This document shows positions 43,958 through 53,979 of a DNA stretch of 64,000 nucleotides, piece after piece. Numbering within the stretch: the stretch's first letter is position 1; every line of letters starts with the position of its first letter. This DNA is from Candidatus Corynebacterium faecigallinarum. GTDB lineage: Bacteria > Actinomycetota > Actinomycetes > Mycobacteriales > Mycobacteriaceae. The stretch covers positions 62,001 through 126,000 of the forward strand of contig DWVP01000020.1 of the NCBI GenBank assembly GCA_019120175.1. Reading direction: 5' to 3'. The translations under genes and the position numbers were made by a program. The notes beneath the pieces were generated by a model, which made no database searches, was not told the origin of the DNA, and saw only the letters and a program-made list of their open reading frames with translations.

Positions 43958-46606
43958 CTACTCCACGATGACGTGACCGTGTGCACCCAACTCGCCGTGG
44001 ACCATCTGGTGGTCGACGAAGGTGTATGTCCCGGCCTCGGGGAAGCGGGCCTCTGCGTAACCACCTTGCGCAGCGGCAAGATCAAGGGTCTGCGCGGCAC
44101 CGGTGTCGTCGGTGGTGTCACCGCCCTCGCCGCCCAGTACCATCGCGCCCTCCTTGTACACCTGGTGAAACTGAGTGCCGACGACATGGAAGCTGGTGCC
44201 TTCGTTGGGGCCTGCGGCCAACACCCAGAATCGCACGGTCTCACCTGCATTGATCCGCACCGGGTGGGCGAGATACTGGCCCGGGTAGCCGTTGAAGCGG
44301 AAGGCGTCCGGCTCCTTGGCCATGACCTTGTCGGCGTCCGGCCCGTCACCGTCGTCGCCCCAGTACCCCTCGGACTCCACCAGCAGTAGTTCGTGGTCAA
44401 CCTCCGGTAGATCCGACGGGTCGATGATCACCGCACCATACATACCGGCGGCGATGTGCATCGACATCGGCTCTGTGGCGCAGTGGTACAACCAGATGCC
44501 GGAGCGTTCGGCGGTGAAGCGGTATTCCAGGGATTCGCCGGGAGCCAGGTCGCGCATCGGGTCATCGGGGGAGACCATCCCGGCGTGGAAGTCCACCGAG
44601 TGGCTCATGGAGCCGTCGTTGACCACGGTGACGATGAACTCGTCACCGACCTTCCCCCGCAGCGTCGGTCCCCGTGGTTGCCCGTTGTATCCCCAGTGTT
44701 CCTGCTCCACGCCGGGTGCGGCGTAGCCGGTGAACTCACTGGCACGGAGGGTCACCCGGTGCACATCGGTGTCCGGGGCAGGATCGAGCCTCGGGTCGAT
44801 GGTGGGGGAGTCGGAGGCGGGGACGCCGCCGGCCACGCCGTGTGCGTGCCCGTCACCACCGTCCTCGGAGGAGGACGCAGCCCCACCGGTCTCCACGGTC
44901 AAGGTCATGCCCTGCTGGCGGTGCCCGGCGATACTGCACCAGCCCTCGATGTCACCAGGGACGGTGTCGACCTCCAGGGTCGCCGTTTCCCCGGGGCTGA
45001 CCCGGCCGGTGTCTTCACCGGTGTCCAGTCGCAGGTCGTGGACCTGCGAGTCCTCGTTGACCAGGGTGATCACCAGCTTGTCACCGGGATCAGCGGTGAT
45101 GGTGTCGGGTTCGAAGGACATGCCCCTCGCCACGACGGTGACGTCCACGGTTTCTCCGGTGGGGGTGAATGGGGAATCCTGGGAGGATACGCCGACGCCG
45201 CTTCCGGTCAGTGCCACACCGACGACGGTGACAAGGGTCGTCACCACCATCGCGGCAGTGGTCTGGCGTCCCAGTCTCCGGGCGTCGGCGGGTTTCTCCG
45301 GTGGGGCTGTTGTGTCTGCCCCTGTGTCTGCGGTGTCCGCTGCTGCGTGCTGACTCCGCGTCCTGATCACCGTGACCTGTGCCTTGGCGGCACGGACCAT
45401 CAACGGCAGGAAGGACACGTAGGCCAGGCCGACCATGACCGAGAGCATCACCTTCAGCCAGGAATCCAGTGGCAACAGCCACAGCGCCAACCCGAGGTTG
45501 ATCACCGCCCAGCGGAATGCGCCCGCCCGGTCCATCTCCCTCATGCCTGCGGACACCGCCCGTGCCCCACCGCCGATGGTCGATGGCAGCAGCCAGGACA
45601 TCACACCGATCAACAGCTGCGCACCGAAACCCATCAACAGCGGCAGCGTCAGCGTGGAGATGGTGAATCCTGGACTGCCCGCGCGCACGGTGGCGACCAC
45701 GAGGGTGCCGATCAGCCACACCACGGCGGCGGCCGCCGACAGTGCCGGATAGCTCAACCGTGCCCGTGGTTCCTTCGCCACAGTCAGCACATTGTGTACC
45801 CACGGGACCGCGGCGATGACCCAGCCCAGCGTGACCGCCGCCAGGCCGACCGACGCCACTGCTGACCAGCCGGCCAGGGCGGCGACGGTCGCTACCGTGA
45901 TCCCTGTGAGCTGCAGGCACAGTGACACACCCGGGTGCGAATGAGGTGACATGCGGGTGCGCCACATCGCCGGGAACAGGGTGACCAGAGTGCCGGACGC
46001 CGCCAATCCGAGGAAACCGAGCAGGTTGACCGTCTCGTGGGCGAGCAGTAGCCCGTCGTGGTGGGTATCGCCGACCGGCGAGGCCAGCAGTGCCCCGAAG
46101 ACAGCGCCGACCGGCAGCAGGCAGGCCGAGGCGACGTAATGGGTTACGGTGATCGCGAAGCGTTGTCCGCGCCCGGCGAGCAGGTCACGTCCCAGCGACA
46201 CGGCATGCCACGCCACCGCCAGTCCGATCGTTGCCGCCCCGACGGCGGTGACCGGCCACCAGTCGCCGAGTTGGCCGACGATCGTGACCACGATGCCTGC
46301 ATTGAGCAGGTAGATCCTGAGCAGTTGCGGGCGACGTGCCTCGTCCGGGATCTTGATCTTCAGTAGCCGCTCGGTGAAATGACGGCTCCACACCAGGATC
46401 GAGTTCGTGACTGCACCCAGGGTGAACAGGTGTACCAGCAGCCAGCGGCCGTCATCGAGGAAAGGGTGGATGAACGCTGCGATGATGATGGCGGCGAACC
46501 ACACCTGCACCGGACGGCCGGCCCGCCGGTGCCAGGACGATCTTCCGGAACCCGAAGTGGAGCCGGAGCCTGACCGGGAGCTGGATGTGGAAGGCCGTTC
46601 AGTCAT
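43958..46606 (-). CDS. nirK: Fused membrane, cupredoxin and copper nitrite reductase
   Basis: The 882-residue protein has three parts. Residues ~30-480 hold about eleven to twelve transmembrane helices. A cupredoxin domain (about 495-580) has type 1 copper ligands in VHDL and GWCSIAGHRQQGM. The last 300 residues form a two-domain NirK: HSVDFHA (with the catalytic Asp), YHCATEPMSMHIAAGM, SFHVVGTQFHQV and the final DHQMVHGELGAHGH. It should reduce nitrite to NO outside the membrane with electrons passed through the cupredoxin. TAGCAT ends seven bases before ATG 46606, so it is probably leaderless. NO produced would be removed by Hmp (6098). Confidence 0.85.
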   Translation of the reverse strand: MTERPSTSSSRSGSGSTSGSGRSSWHRRAGRPVQVWFAAIIIAAFIHPFLDDGRWLLVHLFTLGAVTNSILVWSRHFTERLLKIKIPDEARRPQLLRIYLLNAGIVVTIVGQLGDWWPVTAVGAATIGLAVAWHAVSLGRDLLAGRGQRFAITVTHYVASACLLPVGAVFGALLASPVGDTHHDGLLLAHETVNLLGFLGLAASGTLVTLFPAMWRTRMSPHSHPGVSLCLQLTGITVATVAALAGWSAVASVGLAAVTLGWVIAAVPWVHNVLTVAKEPRARLSYPALSAAAAVVWLIGTLVVATVRAGSPGFTISTLTLPLLMGFGAQLLIGVMSWLLPSTIGGGARAVSAGMREMDRAGAFRWAVINLGLALWLLPLDSWLKVMLSVMVGLAYVSFLPLMVRAAKAQVTVIRTRSQHAAADTADTGADTTAPPEKPADARRLGRQTTAAMVVTTLVTVVGVALTGSGVGVSSQDSPFTPTGETVDVTVVARGMSFEPDTITADPGDKLVITLVNEDSQVHDLRLDTGEDTGRVSPGETATLEVDTVPGDIEGWCSIAGHRQQGMTLTVETGGAASSSEDGGDGHAHGVAGGVPASDSPTIDPRLDPAPDTDVHRVTLRASEFTGYAAPGVEQEHWGYNGQPRGPTLRGKVGDEFIVTVVNDGSMSHSVDFHAGMVSPDDPMRDLAPGESLEYRFTAERSGIWLYHCATEPMSMHIAAGMYGAVIIDPSDLPEVDHELLLVESEGYWGDDGDGPDADKVMAKEPDAFRFNGYPGQYLAHPVRINAGETVRFWVLAAGPNEGTSFHVVGTQFHQVYKEGAMVLGGEGGDTTDDTGAAQTLDLAAAQGGYAEARFPEAGTYTFVDHQMVHGELGAHGHVIVE

Positions 46607-46743
46607 GAATCCCATGCTACTCGGCGGAAAACTCGTCCTGCAGTGGGAAAATAGGGTGAAAACGGACCTGTTTTCGTCCTCGGGTTTTACACCGCCACCC
46701 ACCCCTGTCCCGGGGTGCCGCTGCGGCCGGTAGGGTCTACCTC

Positions 46744-46941
46744 CTGGCTGAGATCATCGTGCGGGAGACCCGGGAATCCGACATTCCGGCGATTCCCGCG
46801 ATCTACAATGACGCGGTGGCCAACACCGCGTCCATGCGGCTGCACGCCAAGCTGGGCTTCGAGGAGTGCGGGACGGTGCGTCAGGTCGGCACCAAGTTCG
46901 GCCGGTGGCTGGACATGACCCTGATGCAGTTGGTGCTCTGA
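46744..46941 (+). pseudogene. Internally deleted copy of the GNAT acetyltransferase gene
   Basis: The frame matches the intact gene at 47850-48404 at both ends only. Its first 30 codons (IVRETRESDIPAIPAIYNDA) join directly to the last 35 (LHAKLGFEECGTVRQVGTKF), about 115 codons being lost in frame. The position of the ATG is now CTG (46744), with TAGGGT seven bases before it, so the promoter was copied too. GTG 46759 could start a 60-residue product. The acetyl-CoA site is gone, so no acetyltransferase activity is expected. Confidence 0.85.
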
Positions 46942-46951
46942 CCCCGGACGG

Positions 46952-47047
46952 GAGGATTCGATGTGCCCCCGACGCTGCTGGTAGGATCACCTGTCGAATA
47001 CCGTGGAGCCGTCGTTCCAGTGTGAGCTGGGGGCGTGAGGCCGGGTT
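46952..47047. repeat. Second repeat family, copy B with 34-base insertion
   Basis: The left 31 bases equal those of copy A at 43871 exactly. A 34-base segment (46983-47016), beginning with AGGATCACC, interrupts the hairpin loop, and then the right half continues (47017-47047). It ends four bases before tRNA-Thr, so TAGGAT at its junction may serve as the tRNA promoter. Confidence 0.75.
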
Positions 47048-47051
47048 TTCC

Positions 47052-47124
47052 GCTGGAGTGGCGCAATCGGTAGCGCAACGGTCTTGTAAACCGTAGGTTG
47101 CGAGTTCAAGTCTCGTCTCCAGCT
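47052..47124 (+). tRNA. tRNA-Thr (anticodon TGT)
   Basis: GCTGGAG (47052-47058) pairs with CTCCAGC (47117-47123), followed by discriminator T. The D-arm (GCGCAATCGGTAGCGC), anticodon stem ACGGT/ACCGT with loop CTTGTAA, and T-arm GCGAG-TTCAAGT-CTCGT all fit. The anticodon TGT reads ACA and ACG codons, so it is a threonine tRNA. CCA is not encoded. Confidence 0.95.
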
Positions 47125-47132
47125 CAACAAAT

Positions 47133-47177
47133 ACGACGAACGCCACGACCCAGAGGATGGGTCGTGGCGTTTGTCGT
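47133..47177 (+). terminator. Terminator after tRNA-Thr
   Basis: ACGACGAACGCCACGACCC pairs with GGGTCGTGGCGTTTGTCGT (one G-T pair) around a seven-base loop. It separates the tRNA from the convergent small gene and should stop both. Confidence 0.85.
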
Positions 47178-47219
47178 GAGGGAGGAGAGGCTGGAGAGCT
47201 AATAAGAGTGGGGCGGGGC

Positions 47220-47555
47220 CTAGCTGGAGCCGGGCAGGCCGGGAATCGGAAGGTTCGGCAGGCTCGGCAGTTCCAGGCCGGTGGAACCGATGATCTGGTC
47301 GCCGTTGCTGGAGCCGAAGCTGGAGCCCAGGTCCGGGGCGATGGAGGAACCGAGGTTGGCATCGCCGAAGGACGAACCCAGGAACTGGTCGCCGAAGGAC
47401 GAACCGAGGTTCAGGTCGCCGACGGTGTCAGGGCCGATGTTGATGTTGACCGGGGGCAGGGCCGGGAACCGGAACAGGGGACCGGTGGAGATTTCGAGGT
47501 ACAGGTCCTTGATCGGACCCGCGACGATCTCCTGGATTTCAAGAATCAGAGACAT
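47220..47555 (-). CDS. Small repeat-rich protein of unknown function
   Basis: A 111-residue protein with no Cys, no signal peptide and no transmembrane helix. The middle (about 48-90) consists of repeats of LGSSFGD and variants (GSSFGDQF, GSSFGDAN, GSSIAPD, GSSFGSSN), and the end is rich in Pro, Leu and Gly. Corynebacterial porins PorA/PorH are also short and lack signal peptides, but I see no similarity beyond size. AAGGAGAG precedes ATG 47555 well, so it is likely expressed. I do not recognise the family. Confidence 0.65.
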   Translation of the reverse strand: MSLILEIQEIVAGPIKDLYLEISTGPLFRFPALPPVNINIGPDTVGDLNLGSSFGDQFLGSSFGDANLGSSIAPDLGSSFGSSNGDQIIGSTGLELPSLPNLPIPGLPGSS

Positions 47556-47745
47556 GGGTGGCTCTCCTTCGAGCGGAATAAGTGCAGGGCACAGCGCCTC
47601 GCTGAGTAGAAAGTTAGCCTGATTCCGTCCAAAAGTATGTCCGGGGAAACCAGATACCCCCATAGGGGGTGGGGTATGTAGAACGGGCTGGCCGTTCATC
47701 GGCGGCCGTGGGGCCTGCCATCACCTTTTGTCGCTGCGCCCGTGG

Positions 47746-47815
47746 TGTTGGAAACGTGGGACGAATCGTCGTTCCTGAGGCCGGAAACCAGCAGATGGTC
47801 ACGCCTATCTGACAT
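47746..47815. repeat. Palindromic intergenic repeat, copy 3 (degenerate L+R)
   Basis: The block starts TGTTGGAAACGTGGGACGAA and ends with CCAGCAGATGGTCACG then CCTATCTGACA. It aligns end to end with copy 4 at 53860 but has lost several stem pairs. It lies upstream of the GNAT gene. Confidence 0.7.
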
Positions 47816-47849
47816 GGTGGGTGCGGCGCGGCCGGTAATGTCTGTGACC

Positions 47850-48404
47850 ATGGCTGAGACCACCCCACAGACCACCCCAGAGATCACCGTCCGCGAGACC
47901 GTCGAGGCAGACATTCCGGCGATCACCGCGATCTACAACGAGGCCGTCGCCAACACCGTGGCCGTGTGGAACGACGACATCGTCGACGAGGCGAACCGGT
48001 TGCAGTGGCTGGCCGAGCACCGCGTGCCCGGGACGGTGGCGCTCACCGCCGTGATGACAGATGACACAGATGACACAGATGACACTGACGTCGAGCAGGT
48101 CCTCGGCTACGCCACCTACGGGGACTTCCGCCACTACGACGGTTTCAGGCACACCGTCGAGAACTCCATCTACGTCGACGGCACCCGCCGCGCCGGGGGA
48201 GTGGGCACCGCACTGATGGAGGAGCTGATCGTGCGCGCCCGGACCGAGGACAAGCACGTCATGGTCGCCGCGATCGAAGGCTCCAACACCGCCTCACTGA
48301 AGCTCCACGCCAAGGTGGGCTTCGAGGAGTGCGGGACGGTGCGTCAGGTCGGCACCAAGTTCGGCCGCTGGCTGGACATGACCTTGGTGCAGCTGATGCT
48401 CTGA
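47850..48404 (+). CDS. GNAT acetyltransferase, phosphinothricin/MnaT type
   Basis: The 184-residue enzyme belongs to the Pat/Bar-like branch of GNAT proteins: DIPAITAIYNEAVANT at the start, GYATYGDFR, then the acetyl-CoA loop RRAGGVGTALM and HAKVGFEECG near the end. Relatives acetylate phosphinothricin, methionine sulfoximine or similar amino acids. A Thr/Asp repeat (TDDTDDTDDTD, about 70-80) is an insertion made of nine-base units. TAATGT ends eight bases before ATG 47850. A broken duplicate lies 0.9 kb upstream, on the other side of tRNA-Thr. Confidence 0.88.
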   Translation: MAETTPQTTPEITVRETVEADIPAITAIYNEAVANTVAVWNDDIVDEANRLQWLAEHRVPGTVALTAVMTDDTDDTDDTDVEQVLGYATYGDFRHYDGFRHTVENSIYVDGTRRAGGVGTALMEELIVRARTEDKHVMVAAIEGSNTASLKLHAKVGFEECGTVRQVGTKFGRWLDMTLVQLML

Positions 48405-48420
48405 CTCAGAACTGCCCAGC

Positions 48421-48558
48421 TCAGACCCGCCACTGGGCGGCGTTGCGCCACTCTTTGCCGGTGACGGTCAGGACATGGTCCTTGGCGCCGAGGGTGTGGA
48501 GCAGTGCCCCGTTGAATCCCTTAGCCAGGGTGATTGCCTCCTTGAAGTTAGAGCAGGC
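48421..48558 (-). other. Possible 35-residue small protein or gene fragment
   Basis: A frame of 45 codons on the minus strand ends at 48421 and contains KGFNGALLHTLGAKDHVLTV and GKEWRNAAQW, which look like real protein. No ATG, GTG or TTG starts it. AAGGAGG lies eight bases before a CTG codon (48528-48526), where a start would be expected, so either CTG initiates or an ATG was lost. It may instead be the tail of a deleted gene. I do not recognise the sequence. Confidence 0.35.
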
Positions 48559-48571
48559 TCACCATGCCCCA

Positions 48572-49951
48572 TCAGGGTTCCGTTGTGGACCCTTCTTCCT
48601 GGTTAGTGCTGTTCACGTCTTTCATGTCCTTCGCGCCACGCACCTTGAGCAACAGCAGCAGGCCGGCCAGCAGCACCACGGCGATGCCGAGGATGCCGTA
48701 GCGGTCGTCGCCGGTGGTCGCGGTGAAGATGGCGAAGGCGGCCGGTGCCATCCAGCTGACACTGCGTCCGGTGGTGGCGTACAGGCCGAACATCTGGCCT
48801 TCCCGACCGGGCGGGCTGACCCGGGTGAGGTAGGAACGCGAGGCGCTCTGGGCGGGTCCGACGAACAGGCACAGCACCAGGCCGAATATCCAGAACATCA
48901 GCGGACCGTCGACGAAGAACAGCACCCCGGCGTCGACGACCAGCAGCACCAGTGACACCATGATCACCGGCTTCGGCCCCCACCGGTCGTCCAGGTAACC
49001 GGCCCCCAGCGCGCCGAGTGCGGAGACCACGTTCGCCGCCACGCCGAACAGCAGGACGTCGCCGGCACTCAGCCCGTACACCGACACCGCCAGCACTGCG
49101 CCGAAGGTGAACACACCGGCCAGGCCGTCGCGGAAGACCGCCGAGGCGATGAGGAACCACACCGCCGAGCGGTCGGTGTGCCACAGCGTCCTGATGTCGC
49201 GGAAGAGACCCAGGTAGGACTCCTTCACCGAGTTGGTCTGCGTCTCCGGGTCCGGGGTGTTCTTCGGCACCTTGCGTAGCACGGGGATGGCGGACACCAG
49301 GAACCACACGGCGGCGAGCGCAGCCACCAGGCGCACATTCCAGCCGTCCTCGACCGGGACGTTCAGGAAGCCGCGGGTGTCACCCTCGCCAGCGATGAAC
49401 CCCAGGTAGCACACCAGCAACAGGACGATCCCACCGAAATAGCCCATCGACCAGCCGAAACCGGAGACCCGTCCCACATTCTCCCGGGTGGAGACCTGCG
49501 AGAGCATCGCGAAGTAGCTGACCTCGGCGAACTCGAAGGTCACCGAGGCCACGGCCATGATCACGATACCGGCCCAGAAGTACACCGGCTGATCGTCACC
49601 GATGCCCACCAGGGCGAACATCAGTCCGACTGTGATGAACGTCCAGAGACCGACCGAGCGGCGTCGGGTGCCCCGGATGTCCGACCGCCGACCCATGATC
49701 GGGGCGATCAGCGCGATACTCACCCCGGCCACCGCCATGGCGATGCCGTACCAGCTGGCCGGGCTGATCCCGCCGCCCGTTTCACCCTCGATGGAGGTGC
49801 CGACCGAGTCGGTGAGGTAGACGGAGAAGATGAAGGTGACCAGCACGGCGTTGAATGCCGCCGATCCCCAGTCCCAGAACGCCCACGCCAGGGTGGGGCC
49901 GCGGAAGATGCCCTTGGTGGGCTGGGGTGTGGTGGGCTCGGGTGACCTCAT
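48572..49951 (-). CDS. MFS transporter, Atg22/UMF1-like
   Basis: A 459-residue membrane protein with about twelve helices. The opening FRGPTLAWAFWDWGSAAFNA and the GRRSDIRGTRRR loop are typical of the vacuole-effluxer (Atg22-like) branch of MFS proteins common in actinobacteria. Substrates of bacterial members are mostly unknown, with amino acids suspected. TACTGT ends seven bases before ATG 49951, indicating a leaderless mRNA. It lies 62 bases from the fdhD stop on the same strand. Confidence 0.85.
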   Translation of the reverse strand: MRSPEPTTPQPTKGIFRGPTLAWAFWDWGSAAFNAVLVTFIFSVYLTDSVGTSIEGETGGGISPASWYGIAMAVAGVSIALIAPIMGRRSDIRGTRRRSVGLWTFITVGLMFALVGIGDDQPVYFWAGIVIMAVASVTFEFAEVSYFAMLSQVSTRENVGRVSGFGWSMGYFGGIVLLLVCYLGFIAGEGDTRGFLNVPVEDGWNVRLVAALAAVWFLVSAIPVLRKVPKNTPDPETQTNSVKESYLGLFRDIRTLWHTDRSAVWFLIASAVFRDGLAGVFTFGAVLAVSVYGLSAGDVLLFGVAANVVSALGALGAGYLDDRWGPKPVIMVSLVLLVVDAGVLFFVDGPLMFWIFGLVLCLFVGPAQSASRSYLTRVSPPGREGQMFGLYATTGRSVSWMAPAAFAIFTATTGDDRYGILGIAVVLLAGLLLLLKVRGAKDMKDVNSTNQEEGSTTEP

Positions 49952-50013
49952 GGACACCACAGTATTGCCCCGACGGAACTTTGTCGGTGTAACCCGGCCG
50001 TGTCTTCCTGCGG

Positions 50014-50901
50014 TCAGGACGCCAGGTCGCCGCTGTACAGGTTGAACCGGTCGTCCCGGGTGAATCCGGTCAGCAGCAGCCCGGACTCGCGGGCCATGTC
50101 GACCGCCAGCGACGTCGCCGCGGAGACGGCGACCAACCCGGAGAACCCGGCCAGCACCGCCTTCTGCACCAGTTCGAAGGACGCCCGTGAACTCATCACC
50201 AGGTACACCGCCCGGTCCGGGTCGGACGCATCGACGTCCCCTGGCAGCCGGTCGTCGAGCATCAGTGCGCCGATGACTTTGTCGGCGGCGTTGTGGCGTC
50301 CGACGTCCTCCCGGACGATCAACGGACGCCCGTCGGTGGTGAAGGCGCCGGCCGCGTGGATGCCGCCGGTCTTGCGGAAGGCCTCCTGGGCCTTGCGCAG
50401 TGCCTGCGGCATCGCGATGATGCTGGTGGGGGTGGGACGCACCGGCGTCAGCGTGTAGCGCTTCTGCTTCAGCAGGTCGTCGATGCTGCGGGTGCCGCAG
50501 ACGCCACAAGCAGAGTTCGTGGTCACGGTGCGCACCGGCAGGTAGGGCTGCGCCACAGGCAGAGTCGGGAGGTCTGGGGGAGTCAGGGAGACGTCCAGGG
50601 TGTTGTAGGTGTTCTCGTTGTTCGGACCCACCGCACCGGCGCAGTAGCGGGCGGTGGAGACGTCCGAACGGTGCGAGATGACCCCCTCGGCGTGCAGCAG
50701 CCCGTGGACCAGCTCGATGTCGTGGCCCGGGGTACGCATGGTGGTGGTCAGGTCGGTGCCGTCCACCCGGATCTGCAACGGTTCCTCCACCGCGAGCCGG
50801 TCGGCACGCGTGTCGACCTCCACGGTGGCACCACTTGCGCCGCCTCTGTCCCCGCTGACCCGGACCTTCGTGACCCTGGCCTTGTCAATCAACCGTCCCA
50901 T
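50014..50901 (-). CDS. fdhD: Formate dehydrogenase sulfurtransferase FdhD
   Basis: The 295-residue protein passes sulfur to the molybdenum cofactor of formate dehydrogenase. The essential cysteines are in NSACGVCGTRS (C-x2-C), and EDVGRHNA forms the conserved cofactor-binding loop. AVYLVMSSRASFELVQK follows as in E. coli FdhD. ATG 50901 starts 15 bases after the fdhF stop, so the two are co-transcribed. The pairing fits C. glutamicum, where fdhF and fdhD are required for formate oxidation. Confidence 0.95.
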   Translation of the reverse strand: MGRLIDKARVTKVRVSGDRGGASGATVEVDTRADRLAVEEPLQIRVDGTDLTTTMRTPGHDIELVHGLLHAEGVISHRSDVSTARYCAGAVGPNNENTYNTLDVSLTPPDLPTLPVAQPYLPVRTVTTNSACGVCGTRSIDDLLKQKRYTLTPVRPTPTSIIAMPQALRKAQEAFRKTGGIHAAGAFTTDGRPLIVREDVGRHNAADKVIGALMLDDRLPGDVDASDPDRAVYLVMSSRASFELVQKAVLAGFSGLVAVSAATSLAVDMARESGLLLTGFTRDDRFNLYSGDLAS

Positions 50902-50916
50902 GATCAAGGAAGCGTA

Positions 50917-53238
<2,322 letters not shown>

Positions 53239-53353
53239 GCCATCGAGCCTATCCTTGCTCGGTGCGGGGCTGCGAACAGGAAAAGTGCTGTTGTTGACCT
53301 GACCACTATCCTGCGCGGCGGTGTCGGCACGGGGTTGTCGGGAAACCGCAGGT

Positions 53354-53369
53354 TGTGACCTCGGTCATA
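53354..53369. promoter_or_regulatory. Candidate GlxR/CRP site upstream of fdhF
   Basis: TGTGACCTCGGTCATA matches TGTGA-N6-TCACA with one mismatch. Its centre is about 124 bases upstream of the fdhF start. GlxR is the global cAMP-responsive regulator of Corynebacterium. Confidence 0.5.
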
Positions 53370-53420
53370 TGGCGGTGTCGTAGGGCCGTTCGGTGATTCC
53401 GTCTCCGGACCCGGCCCGAA

Positions 53421-53813
53421 CTAGTCCTGCGCGAGGGTCGTGATGCGCTCGATCAGAGGGGAGAATGCCTCGGAGAAGTTATCTGCGGAGGTGTTTTCCG
53501 GGCCTGCGGACTGCGCTGCGGACAGCTTTGCACTCTGTGCGGCAGCCTGTCCTGCTGCGAGGCCGATGAGGAAGGCGGTCACCGGCGCGGCCGGGCGGGA
53601 CCGGTTGTGCGCCACCGCGGAAGTGAGGTCCAGCACGTCCTTCACGCTCGCACGGACCACCTCCTCCGGCAGGCCGAGTTCCTCGGCGACCTGGGTGAGC
53701 CAGGCATGCGCACTGCGCATCGCCTCAGGGGAGTCCTTGCGGTTGGAGCTGCCTGACTTGTCGGTCTGGTCAGTCTGGTCAGTCTGGTCGGACGTGTCGG
53801 ACGTGTCGGACAT
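53421..53813 (-). CDS. DUF6457 protein
   Basis: A 130-residue soluble protein. The N-terminal 25 residues are a Thr/Asp/Ser/Gln repeat (SDTSDQTDQTDQTDKS). The rest is the helical DUF6457 domain: AWLTQVAEELGLPEEVV, then LDLTSAVAHNRSRPAAPVTA and FLIGLAAGQAA. This domain is commonly found beside fdhD, mobA or formate dehydrogenase genes, so a role in molybdenum cofactor handling is suspected but unproven. GAAAGGA precedes ATG 53813. It lies 182 bases upstream of fdhF on the same strand. Confidence 0.85.
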   Translation of the reverse strand: MSDTSDTSDQTDQTDQTDKSGSSNRKDSPEAMRSAHAWLTQVAEELGLPEEVVRASVKDVLDLTSAVAHNRSRPAAPVTAFLIGLAAGQAAAQSAKLSAAQSAGPENTSADNFSEAFSPLIERITTLAQD

Positions 53814-53859
53814 GGCGCGGTCCTTTCGCTGGTGGATGGTCCGGACCCCGGGGCGCCCA

Positions 53860-53928
53860 TGTCGGAAACGTGGGATGAATCGCTGGTATGTCGGTCGGAA
53901 ACCAGCAGATGGTCCCACGTTTCTGACA
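53860..53928. repeat. Palindromic intergenic repeat, copy 4 (L+R reference copy)
   Basis: The left arm TGTCGGAAACGTGGGATGAA and the right arm ending TCCCACGTTTCTGACA form a long stem. The stem uses C-G where copies 1 and 2 use G-C (AAACGTGGGA versus AAAGGTGGGA), a compensatory change. Inner modules differ: AATCGCTGG on the left, CCAGCAGATGG on the right. Confidence 0.88.
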
Positions 53929-53979
53929 AGGACAGGCGCGAGGCCGTGACCGTCGAGGATAGTCGAGACTGCCCGGGCG

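Noticed and set aside
47052..47124. A phage attachment site at tRNA-Thr
   Set aside because: No integrase and no repeated tRNA 3' end were found in the window; the nearby duplication is of the acetyltransferase gene.
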